A DNA stretch of 11,155 bases from DATJXG01 sp035500455 (GTDB taxonomy: Bacteria; Acidobacteriota; Terriglobia; Terriglobales; Acidobacteriaceae), in NCBI GenBank assembly GCA_035500455.1, contig DATJXG010000284.1, positions 1 to 11,155 of the forward strand, given 5' to 3'. The notes beneath the pieces are model-generated. The model had not been told where the DNA came from and ran no database searches. It worked only from the letters and a program-made list of their open reading frames with translations. A program made the translations under genes and the position numbers. Within the stretch, counting starts at the first letter, position 1. Each line of letters begins with the position of its first letter. This document shows, piece after piece, positions 1 to 6,382 of this stretch.

Positions 1-1482
1 CCGGTTCAGGTCGGTTCCTTCGAAATCATCGCGGTAAGGCAGGGGAAAAGGCTGTTTGGCCGGAGGCTGCGCCGTTCCCTTGCCTTGCCCCGTCGTCGTG
101 GTCAGCGAATAAATCGAATCCGGGTCGAACTTGTAGCTGAATTTTCCATCCTCAGGGGTCACGTCGCCCACGTGTTCGAACGTCTTGCTCCCGTTCGTCT
201 CCCAGATATGCACCGCGGATGGCGAGAGGCCGCCGGTAATCTCAAAGCTCACTCCCTGCGGCTGCTTGGCGTCGATCGTCTCCAGCACCACGCTCCAGTC
301 CTTGCCGTTCGGCGAACGCAGCGACACATACGATCCATGCTCAGGCAGATCTCCTGAGGAAGAGTCCAGATACTGCCATCCCGGCTGCGCGAACTGCGTG
401 GTATGCGCCGTCACCCAGATGGTGGACTGCACATCGTAATAGCCGGACCACGGCGTGTTGGCGTACATCAGGCCGGAGTTCGGCGCCGCCAGAATGTCGT
501 AGTACGAAGTGATGGGGCTCCAGATCTCCGTTTTTGTGAGCGATCCCTCGAGATAATTCTTGTTGTAGCGGTGGGCCAGGATGCGTCCGCCAATCGGCCA
601 GTCCCGCGAAACAATCGGCCCGGCGCCGTCATTGGGCTGGTCTTCGCTCGCCCACAGCGGCTTTCCCGTCTGGCGCGCGGCGTCGGGAGTAGTCAGCTTG
701 CCGTTCACCTGCGGGTAATGAACGCCGATCGCCGCTACCGCCGCATTCAGTTCCGCGTCTTTCTGAATTTCATACGCAATCGTCCACTGGTCCCGCTCCC
801 GCGAGTAGTATTCGTCACAGCAGACGATTTTGACTTGCTGCAGGCCCTCTTTGTCGAGCGTTCGGCGCAACTCTTTAACGTAGGTGGGATCGTAGGGCTT
901 CTCGTTCCAGATGCCGGCATACTCGATGTTCAGATGATGCAACCGGCTCGCGCCCTTGATGAAGTCGGCCATGTACGCCGCCATATCGGGCGAGTACAGC
1001 TTGCCGTTGCCCACCCAGCCGGGCGCGCCCCAGGGAAGAACGTCGAGAATGATGTTGGGATTTCTCTTGTACGCCTCTTCCATCAGCCACCATTCATAGC
1101 CGCGCGTGTAGTCATGGTCATCGCGCGAGCGCATGTGGCTGGGCTCGGAACCGTCGGTGGAGTTCACGTCGGCCCCGACTTCGACCTTCAAATGCTGCAA
1201 CGCCGCTCCGTACGACGGCTTGAAAAGATAATCCAGAATCTGGCTGCGCTCCGGCTCCGGATAATCCACCAGCAGGCGCGAGGACGCCCCGGCGCTGAGC
1301 GCCCCGAAGCCGTCGAAAGTTCGCCCTTTGCTGTGGCCGTCGAGAACCACGGTTTTCTCCCGCGCGCAACCCGCCAGGCTCAACACCCCCGCCAGGGCCA
1401 GGCATGCGCTGAGGCGCATCGCTAGAGAAGAAGAGAAAGAAAACGAACAATTATTCCTCACCGCCATCCACCGGACTCGCAT
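1..1482 (-). CDS. GH59 galactocerebrosidase-like glycoside hydrolase, exported (C-terminus outside window)
   Basis: Seen: the minus strand is open from 1482 to base 1 without a stop, giving 494 residues. The protein follows human galactosylceramidase (GALC) closely: FDGFGALSAGASSRLLVDYP at about 56-75, RSQILDYLFKP, TDGSEPSHM, GYEWWLM, the acid/base Glu194 in GIWNE, the nucleophile Glu280 in WASED, AHTTQFAQPGW and the PFPLPYRDDFEG junction near 478-489. Family knowledge: GH59 enzymes are retaining beta-galactosidases acting on galactosylceramide and related galactosides; GALC is about 685 residues, so roughly the last third (lectin-like domain) is missing because the window ends. A lipobox LAGC (Cys39) suggests an outer-surface or periplasmic lipoprotein. 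The ATG at 1482 is chosen because AGGTGAGG lies 8 bases upstream. The in-frame ATG at 1419 would give a more typical lipoprotein signal but has no ribosome binding site. It starts 29 bases after the transporter stop, so the two are probably cotranscribed. The natural substrate is unknown. Confidence 0.9.
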   Translation of the reverse strand, partial: MRVRWMAVRNNCSFSFSSSLAMRLSACLALAGVLSLAGCAREKTVVLDGHSKGRTFDGFGALSAGASSRLLVDYPEPERSQILDYLFKPSYGAALQHLKVEVGADVNSTDGSEPSHMRSRDDHDYTRGYEWWLMEEAYKRNPNIILDVLPWGAPGWVGNGKLYSPDMAAYMADFIKGASRLHHLNIEYAGIWNEKPYDPTYVKELRRTLDKEGLQQVKIVCCDEYYSRERDQWTIAYEIQKDAELNAAVAAIGVHYPQVNGKLTTPDAARQTGKPLWASEDQPNDGAGPIVSRDWPIGGRILAHRYNKNYLEGSLTKTEIWSPITSYYDILAAPNSGLMYANTPWSGYYDVQSTIWVTAHTTQFAQPGWQYLDSSSGDLPEHGSYVSLRSPNGKDWSVVLETIDAKQPQGVSFEITGGLSPSAVHIWETNGSKTFEHVGDVTPEDGKFSYKFDPDSIYSLTTTTGQGKGTAQPPAKQPFPLPYRDDFEGTDLNR

Positions 1483-1490
1483 TTGTGTTT

Positions 1491-1498
1491 CCTCACCT
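1491..1498 (-). promoter_or_regulatory. Ribosome binding site of the GH59 gene
   Basis: AGGTGAGG on the minus strand lies 8 bases before the ATG at 1482. It decides in favour of the 1482 start over the in-frame ATGs at 1467 and 1419, neither of which has a purine-rich site at the right distance. The site sits in the short gap after the transporter stop codon. Confidence 0.6.
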
Positions 1499-1511
1499 GA
1501 AGTTCTGGTTG

Positions 1512-2933
1512 TCAATTCCAGCTCTCTTCAATTTCCTCCAGAGATTTCCCCTTCGTCTCCGGCAGCCGGACGCTCAGGAAAATCAGCCCCGCCAGGCAGA
1601 TCACGGCATAGATCCAGAACGTTCCCGCAGCCCCAAGAGCGTTGTTCAGCAGCGGAAACGTGTAGGTCAGAATGAAGCACGCGACCCACAGCGAGGTCAC
1701 CGCCACCGACATGGCAGTGCCGCGAATCTTGTTGGGAAAAATTTCAGAGATGATCACCCACGTCACCGGAGCCAGCGACATGGCATAGCAGGCGATCGCC
1801 GCCACCACCAGCAGCAGCATGTGTGGCCCACGGCTGTGGATGCGGTACAGCGCCCCGAGAATGGTGTAAATAACGGCGAGGCCCCCGGCACCGGTCAGCA
1901 TGAGTACGCGCCTGCCGAATTTATCAACGCTGAACAGCGCCACAAACGTGAATACCAGATTGACCACCCCCGTGATCACGATGTTGAACAGAATGCTGGA
2001 GACTTCATATCCCGCCGCGGAAAACACCTCTTCCGCATAGTTGAAGATCACGTTGATGCCGCACCATTGCTGCAGCACCGCCAGCACGATCCCGAGCAAA
2101 AGTACCTTCGACATCCTCGGTTCGAACAGCGTCGCGACAGTCGCGCCCGCGGCCTCGGCGCGAGTCGTGGCTACGATCTCGTCGAGAACCCGGCCGGCAT
2201 AAGCGTCTCCCCCGACCCGGGAAAGAATGCCGCGGGCTTTTTCACTCGCCCCTTTTTGCACCAGCCAGCGCGGGCTCTCCGGCACCAATAGCGTCGCCAC
2301 GAAAAACAGCAGCGACGGAATGGCGGTCACGCCAAACATCCAGCGCCAGCCCACCTGCCCGTTCCACGAAGCCAGAATCTGATCGAAAGTTGCGTTCACC
2401 GGCACCGGCTTCGCGATCAGCCAGTTCACCACCTGCGCCAGCAGAATCCCTACAACGATGGCGAGCTGATTGACTGAAACCAGCTTCCCGCGCTGCTCCG
2501 CCGGAGCAATCTCCGCGATATACATCGGGGAAAGACTCGAGGCCAGGCCGATGGCGAATCCGCCCAGGATGCGCCAGATCACAAAATGCGACAGCGTGCC
2601 CGCCATGCCCGTTCCAACAGAAGACACGCCGAACACCAGCGCCGCCAGCATCAGCAGGCGCTTGCGGCCATAGTGATCACTCAGCTCCCCGGAGACCAGC
2701 GCACCGATCAGGCATCCCACCAGCGCGCAACTCATCGCCCAGCCCTGCAGCGAAGGCTGGCTGAGGTGAAAGAATTTCTCGTAAAAGGGCTTGGCGCCGC
2801 CGATCACCACCCAGTCGTAGCCGAACAGCAATCCTCCCAAAGCGGCGGACGAAGAGACTGCCCAGATATAGGAAGTGTTGTAGTGGGCGGCCGCGGAAAC
2901 CGGCGTTATCTGAGACTTGACCGTGCTGATCAT
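1512..2933 (-). CDS. XylE-like sugar porter (MFS sugar/H+ symporter)
   Basis: This is a 473-residue, 12-helix sugar porter of the major facilitator superfamily in the inner membrane. Signature motifs are in order: GGLLFGYD with Asp40, SGELSDHYGRKR (81-92), RILGGFAIGLASSLSPMYIAEIAP around 121-144, PESPRWL (218-224), QQWCGINV (288-295), DKFGRR (337-342), SEIFP (396-400) and PETKGKSLEE (458-467). Asp40 corresponds to the XylE proton-coupling Asp27, which argues for H+ symport and against facilitated diffusion. XylE sugar ligands appear conserved (Gln156, Gln288, Gln289, Asn294, Trp392), but the position of XylE Gln415 is Leu415, so specificity may differ. The substrate cannot be read from sequence; galactose is inferred from the adjacent GH59 enzyme. 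The ATG at 2933 has GGAGGG on the minus strand only 2 bases upstream, which is tight. It is the first gene of the operon. Confidence 0.93.
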   Translation of the reverse strand: MISTVKSQITPVSAAAHYNTSYIWAVSSSAALGGLLFGYDWVVIGGAKPFYEKFFHLSQPSLQGWAMSCALVGCLIGALVSGELSDHYGRKRLLMLAALVFGVSSVGTGMAGTLSHFVIWRILGGFAIGLASSLSPMYIAEIAPAEQRGKLVSVNQLAIVVGILLAQVVNWLIAKPVPVNATFDQILASWNGQVGWRWMFGVTAIPSLLFFVATLLVPESPRWLVQKGASEKARGILSRVGGDAYAGRVLDEIVATTRAEAAGATVATLFEPRMSKVLLLGIVLAVLQQWCGINVIFNYAEEVFSAAGYEVSSILFNIVITGVVNLVFTFVALFSVDKFGRRVLMLTGAGGLAVIYTILGALYRIHSRGPHMLLLVVAAIACYAMSLAPVTWVIISEIFPNKIRGTAMSVAVTSLWVACFILTYTFPLLNNALGAAGTFWIYAVICLAGLIFLSVRLPETKGKSLEEIEESWN

Positions 2934-3025
2934 CGCCCTCCGTCGCCGTTCGGGCCAGCTGTAAGGGATGTGAAGCCGACGGCGGACCGCCAGGCCGGCA
3001 AAATGCTAGTCCCACACAAGACCAC

Positions 3026-3039
3026 CGGTAACGTAACCG
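3026..3039. promoter_or_regulatory. Operator-like near-palindrome over the transporter -10
   Basis: CGGTAACGTAACCG equals its own reverse complement at 12 of 14 positions, with a central CG step. Family knowledge: LacI/GalR-type repressors bind palindromes with a central CG. Inference: it could be an operator repressing the sugar operon, since it covers the predicted -10. No regulator gene is present in the window. Confidence 0.35.
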
Positions 3040-3059
3040 TAGTTCCGCCCGCCTGTCAA
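3030..3059 (-). promoter_or_regulatory. Candidate promoter of the sugar porter-GH59 operon
   Basis: On the minus strand a perfect -35 TTGACA (3054-3059) is followed after 18 bases by TACGTT (3030-3035), which keeps the key T, A and final T of the -10 consensus. Transcription would start near 3022, leaving a leader of about 90 bases before the ATG at 2933. The -10 overlaps an inverted repeat. Confidence 0.4.
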
Positions 3060-3159
3060 TCGAAAACCGGGGCGCCACGGCTCAACCACATGCTTGCAGC
3101 GCCGCCCATGTTCTAAAAGTCGCCGAATTATTCCTCGTGCCACCAGCGCCGCGCCAAAT

Positions 3160-3169
3160 GCCAGCTGGC
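3160..3169. repeat. Perfect palindrome upstream of the plus-strand promoter
   Basis: GCCAGCTGGC is its own reverse complement and ends 17 bases before the -35 at 3187. It is in a plausible place for an activator or repressor site, but GC-rich 10-base palindromes also occur by chance in DNA of this composition. Confidence 0.25.
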
Positions 3170-3186
3170 GGCGGGTACGTTTACAA

Positions 3187-3215
3187 TTGACAGCGCCGCC
3201 CTGCCTGCATAATAC
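3187..3215 (+). promoter_or_regulatory. Candidate promoter of the phosphatase-superfamily/unknown gene pair
   Basis: A perfect -35 TTGACA (3187-3192) is followed by TAATAC at 3210-3215 after 17 bases; CATAAT at 3208-3213 is an alternative with 15 bases. Transcription would begin about 45-50 bases before the ATG at 3271. The promoter position supports that start over the far upstream ATG at 3094. Confidence 0.5.
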
Positions 3216-3270
3216 TCGGCAGTTCCACGGGCTTGCCCGGCCCTGCGAGTTTCATTTTCCGGGTTCCGGC

Positions 3271-4485
3271 ATGGATACATTGAGTCGCCGATCCGATCCT
3301 GGTCAGCCCCCTCCGCTGCACCCCTCCCTCGCCGCCAGTCACGATTCCCGCCACATTGCCAACGCTATCTCCCAAAGCCGCCGTGACTTCCTTCGTTCCG
3401 CCACCGGAGCGGTAGTGGGCGGAACCCTCCTGGGATTTTCCCCCTTTAAAGCGATGGCCCTGCCCAAAGAAAAGAAAGTAGTGGTCGTCACCTTCGGCGG
3501 CGGCACTCGCGATGAAGAAACCTTCATGCCGGAAGGCCGGGAAAATATCCCTCATCTTCTCGGCGATCTCATGCCGGGAGCGACATTCTTTTCGCAACTG
3601 GTGAACCCCGGCATTCTGGGCCACTACGTCGCTACCGCGAGCCTGGCCACCGGGGTCTATGAAACCTTCAATAATTTCGCCGCCGTCCCCCCGGATCATC
3701 CTACCGTGTTCGAATATTTCCGGAAGGACCTGAAGCGGCCGGCCACCGATTCCTGGGTGGTCGCGCCCAGCAACGGCTTCAGCCGCATCGGCGAAAGCGG
3801 AAACCGCCTCTATGGCGCCGGTCTGGGCGCGGGCGTCATTCTGCCCAAGCGCCTTCTCGCGGCCGCGCTGCCGCCCGGCGAAGAGGGCGCCTACGACCGC
3901 CTGCTGCGCGACAACTACGAAAGCCCGGTCTATGCTCCAGCGCTGGCCGCGAGTTCCGCCGAATTGCACCAGATCGCCGAACTGCTGAAGCTCTCGGTCT
4001 CAGATTTTTCCTCCCACGCGCGCGCTTTGACCAGCCCCGATGAACTTTCCGTTTACATCGCCAAGCAGCTCATGCGTGAACTTGCGCCTTCCCTGTTGTG
4101 GATCACCCTGCACGACATCGATGTCGCTCACTCCGGCACTTACTCCCTCTACGTGAACGCCATCCGCCGCTCCGACCGCCTCTGCGCCGATATCTGGAAC
4201 ACCATTCAAAGCCAGCCGGAATACGCCAATAAAACAACCTTGTTCATGCTGCCCGACTTCGGCCGCGATTCCGACACCGCCGCCGGAGGCAACGGATTTC
4301 AGCACCATCGCACCGGCGACGCCTTCTCCCGCACTACCTGGATGCTGGTCCTGGGGCCGGGAATTCGCCAGAATACGGTCGTCGATCGCCGCATCGAATC
4401 CGCCGACCTGGTACCCACGCTGGGCTCTCTGTTCGGTTTCTCCCCGCGCTTTTCGCAGGGCAAGCCGCTGCCGGAGGTGCTCTGA
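3271..4485 (+). CDS. Tat-exported alkaline-phosphatase-superfamily protein
   Basis: This is a 404-residue protein with a twin-arginine signal: SRRDFL at 36-41, a hydrophobic stretch 44-60 and possible cleavage after AMA (61-63), so it probably folds in the cytoplasm and acts outside it. The body has the layout of the alkaline phosphatase/sulfatase/DUF1501 superfamily: a buried strand VVVVTFGGG (70-78), HDIDVAH (281-287), LPDFGRD (327-333), an HH pair (345-346), LGPGI (361-365) and ADLVPTLGSLFGF (378-390). In this superfamily the Asp/His residues bind metals. The first metal Asp expected at the end of the first strand is not in its usual place (GGGTRDEE instead), so activity cannot be assumed. 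The ATG at 3271 is chosen because a promoter lies inside the longer frame from 3094; its ribosome site is weak. The substrate is unknown. The stop overlaps the start of the next gene. Confidence 0.8.
   Translation: MDTLSRRSDPGQPPPLHPSLAASHDSRHIANAISQSRRDFLRSATGAVVGGTLLGFSPFKAMALPKEKKVVVVTFGGGTRDEETFMPEGRENIPHLLGDLMPGATFFSQLVNPGILGHYVATASLATGVYETFNNFAAVPPDHPTVFEYFRKDLKRPATDSWVVAPSNGFSRIGESGNRLYGAGLGAGVILPKRLLAAALPPGEEGAYDRLLRDNYESPVYAPALAASSAELHQIAELLKLSVSDFSSHARALTSPDELSVYIAKQLMRELAPSLLWITLHDIDVAHSGTYSLYVNAIRRSDRLCADIWNTIQSQPEYANKTTLFMLPDFGRDSDTAAGGNGFQHHRTGDAFSRTTWMLVLGPGIRQNTVVDRRIESADLVPTLGSLFGFSPRFSQGKPLPEVL
4473..4478 (+). promoter_or_regulatory. Ribosome binding site inside the upstream gene, for translational coupling
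   Basis: GGAGGT lies within the last codons of the phosphatase-superfamily gene, 6 bases before the ATG at 4485. The stop TGA and start ATG share one base (TGATG), an arrangement typical of coupled translation and fixed stoichiometry. Confidence 0.75.
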
Positions 4486-5702
4486 TGCTGCCCAGCCAGT
4501 TAACCGCCCGGCAATTCCAGAGCTACCCTCCCCAGGCCCGGGAAGTTGCCACCCACTCGCTCGACCTGCTGCGGCAAATGCCGCTGGCCTTTCTGCCGCT
4601 CTTGCTGCGCGAACTGATCGTGTACGACTGGAAGTTTCCCGCCGAGCAGAACGAACTCGACCGCCAGATTCAATACCTGAACGGGCTTTCACCTCAGCAG
4701 CGCACCCAGGCGCTCGCCGGGTTTGCCGCCCTGCAGCTCTCTTCGGAACTTGAGGAAATGCCCTGGTGCGAACAGCCCGCGAGATTTTCAGAGAAGCTTT
4801 CCGCCGAACTGTGGGCCAGCCACCAGATCGACAGCTTTCGCAAATCGGCGGAGCAATACGTTCACGCCTTTAACGCCGCGATTCCCGAGCCGGCTCTCTC
4901 CCTACCCAGAGTTGCCTTTGTTCTATTTGGTTCCTGGGCGGATCGCAGCGCCTCGCCGCTGTTTCGCAAGCTGCGTCCGCATGGCGTCTATTTCACTAAC
5001 GTGAAGGGCGGCTCCGGTTACGCAGGGCTGATGGGCGCACTGTCGGAAAGGGCGCGGCGCCACCCTCAACCCTATGGACACTGGCAGATCGACGGCAACA
5101 CGCTGCCCGCTGAGGACAATCCTCAACTCACCCGCGTCTCCTATGACGGGCTTTTTTCTCTTCGCGCGGCCTTGCTCGACAAGATGCGCCGCCTCGGTGA
5201 GTCCGATGCCGGCCCCGAGGCCATTCATTCCGCGCTGGTGGCCACGGTTCCGGCCGAGGTTGGACTGGAAAAACCGGGCAACGATCCCGTGTTGAGCCGC
5301 TTCTCCATCAGTCTTTTCACCGAAGGATCGGGCACGCAAATCTTCAGCACTACGTTTGTGCAATGGGCCGCGCGCGAGGCGCTGCGCCGCGCCCGGCCTG
5401 CCACTTTGCTGGCGCGCTTCTCCCCCCGCCAGTCGGAGGAATCCGCCGACGCCGCCCTCGCCGGACTCCGTCACCAACCGGTTTACGACTCCGAAGGCTC
5501 CCTCGTCGATGCCGACATGGGCGCGTACTATACCTGGCTCAACCTGCAGCGCCTCCCCGGCGCCGAGAAATCTTCTTTCCTCGCCTGGTTTGAAAGCCAC
5601 AACGAAGCCGTGGCGGTCGGGCCCGCGTTCCCGCCCGGCACCCACTCCAGCGAAGTTGTAGAGATTTCAAGTCTGCTGCCGCGGATGGACAGTTCTCTGT
5701 GA
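4485..5702 (+). CDS. Conserved-looking protein of unknown function, coupled to the Tat-exported partner
   Basis: This is a 405-residue protein that I do not recognise. It has no signal peptide, no membrane segment and only one cysteine (Cys95), so it is predicted to be cytoplasmic. The N-terminal 130 residues look helical (repeated LLR, LPLLLREL, ELDRQIQYL patterns). The middle has a strand-like VAFVLFGSW (143-151) and a glycine-rich turn VKGGSGYAGLMGAL (173-186). The C-terminal half contains SRFSISLFTEGSGTQIFSTT around 271-290, an arginine-rich helix (296-304) and a W/Y-rich segment AYYTWLNLQRLPG (347-359). The one-base overlap with the upstream stop and the strong internal ribosome site indicate cotranslation. 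Inference: it may help mature, regulate or act with the exported partner. Coding is supported by length, a strong ribosome site and coupling, not by homology. Confidence 0.75.
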   Translation: MLPSQLTARQFQSYPPQAREVATHSLDLLRQMPLAFLPLLLRELIVYDWKFPAEQNELDRQIQYLNGLSPQQRTQALAGFAALQLSSELEEMPWCEQPARFSEKLSAELWASHQIDSFRKSAEQYVHAFNAAIPEPALSLPRVAFVLFGSWADRSASPLFRKLRPHGVYFTNVKGGSGYAGLMGALSERARRHPQPYGHWQIDGNTLPAEDNPQLTRVSYDGLFSLRAALLDKMRRLGESDAGPEAIHSALVATVPAEVGLEKPGNDPVLSRFSISLFTEGSGTQIFSTTFVQWAAREALRRARPATLLARFSPRQSEESADAALAGLRHQPVYDSEGSLVDADMGAYYTWLNLQRLPGAEKSSFLAWFESHNEAVAVGPAFPPGTHSSEVVEISSLLPRMDSSL

Positions 5703-5714
5703 AAGAAAGTGCAA

Positions 5715-5754
5715 GGTGCCGGTCCCGACGGCGCGTGATGAGGCGCGGGGCACC
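5715..5754. terminator. Inverted repeat between convergent genes, possible bidirectional terminator
   Basis: GGTGCC (5715-5720) pairs perfectly with GGCACC (5749-5754), and inside it GCGC (5731-5734) pairs with GCGC (5743-5746). It sits in the 88-base gap between two genes that face each other. There is no T-run, so a classical intrinsic terminator is not shown. Confidence 0.3.
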
Positions 5755-5790
5755 CGCCGATTCTCTCCGGTTAGAGCGTCGCCGCCTCTT

Positions 5791-6255
5791 TCAGCGCCCT
5801 ACGATGTCGCCCTTCAGGCCGGAAATCGCAGCCAGCACCTCGCCCTTCTCTTTTTCCGGGACTTTGAATTTGTCCAATGTGGCCACCAGCGCCTTGACCG
5901 AGGAATTCCAGTCCTCCTCCGTGATGCCAAGGCCGGTGTGCGCCGTCTTCATGTCGCGGCCGGTGTAGATGCAGGGGCCGCCGGTTGCCGAACACAGAAA
6001 ATCCACCACGTGCTGGCGGACGCGCTTCTGCGAATCGGTGCTCAGCCCCTTGAAAAAGCGGCCGAGCTGCGGATCACTGGCCAGGCGGCCGATGAAGTCG
6101 TCAGTGACGGCGGCCAGGGCATCGTAGCCGCCGAGGCGTTTGTACAGGCTGGCCTCCTGGGCAAGGGCTTGCGGTGGCGCAGCGAAGTAAGCCGGCACCG
6201 TAGCTGCGAAAGCCAGCAGAAACAACGTAAGGGTAGCGGATTTGCGGGCAACCAT
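5791..6255 (-). CDS. Exported group 1 truncated haemoglobin
   Basis: This is a 154-residue protein consisting of a signal peptide and a roughly 120-residue 2-on-2 globin, the usual size of this family. Residues 1-32 form a Sec signal (basic start, hydrophobic 8-24, cleavage likely after ALA at 30-32), so the haem protein should sit in the periplasm. Globin hallmarks are LYKRLGGYDAL (37-47), DDFIGRL (52-58), FLCSATGGPCIYTGRDMK (86-103) and the proximal haem ligand His106 in AHTGLGI. Two cysteines (88 and 95) flank the GGP turn. The distal B10 position, Tyr in mycobacterial TrHbN, is Ile55 here. Family members bind O2, NO or CO and often detoxify NO or deliver O2; which applies here is unknown. 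The ATG at 6255 has AAGGAG 8 bases upstream. It is convergent with the preceding gene pair and transcribed alone. Confidence 0.92.
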   Translation of the reverse strand: MVARKSATLTLFLLAFAATVPAYFAAPPQALAQEASLYKRLGGYDALAAVTDDFIGRLASDPQLGRFFKGLSTDSQKRVRQHVVDFLCSATGGPCIYTGRDMKTAHTGLGITEEDWNSSVKALVATLDKFKVPEKEKGEVLAAISGLKGDIVGR

Positions 6256-6353
6256 AAGATCGTCTCCTTGCGCGTTCGGGACGCGGCTTCATGGGGAGTA
6301 CGATGTCGGGTAAAAATTGGATTGCCGTGTCCTTTGCGCTCTCTGGGTTTCCA

Positions 6354-6382
6354 TCAACCGGCCAGGTCGCCGGGCAGGTTGA
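6354..6382. repeat. Hairpin-forming inverted repeat
   Basis: TCAACC (6354-6359) pairs with GGTTGA (6377-6382). After one G-A mismatch the stem continues with GCC (6361-6363) and GGC (6373-6375), leaving a 9-base loop. It lies about 100 bases upstream of the haemoglobin start on that gene's strand. It could be a protein binding site or an RNA hairpin; no T-run follows on either strand. Confidence 0.35.

Larger units (their letters stand above)
2934..3270. other. Divergent intergenic control region
   Basis: These 337 bases separate the sugar porter (minus) from the Tat-exported phosphatase-superfamily gene (plus). They hold one sigma70-type promoter candidate in each direction, a near-palindrome over the minus-strand -10, and a perfect 10-base palindrome (GCCAGCTGGC) just upstream of the plus-strand -35. 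GCCAGCTG also recurs at 2954-2961. The plus-strand reading frame is open back to 3094, but the promoter lies inside that extension and the extension resembles no protein, so I treat it as non-coding. Confidence 0.6.

Noticed and set aside
403..1425. 340-residue plus-strand open frame opposite the GH59 gene
   Set aside because: It is a shadow of a GC-rich gene: the opposite strand encodes an unmistakable GH59 enzyme, and this frame has arginine/proline-rich composition with no recognisable motifs.
1485..2291. 268-residue plus-strand frame opposite the sugar porter
   Set aside because: It is rich in Arg, His and Gln without domain features; the minus strand carries a complete MFS transporter.
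3094..3270. N-terminal extension of the Tat-exported protein
   Set aside because: A near-consensus promoter lies within it, the peptide has no ribosome site of note, and Tat motifs normally lie near the N-terminus.
4000..4692. 230-residue minus-strand frame across the coupled gene pair
   Set aside because: Ala/Gly/Arg-rich shadow frame; it crosses the junction of two well-supported plus-strand genes.
4923..5645. 240-residue minus-strand frame within the unknown gene
   Set aside because: The plus-strand frame has a strong ribosome site and tight coupling to the previous gene; this frame has no start signal and a composition typical of shadows.
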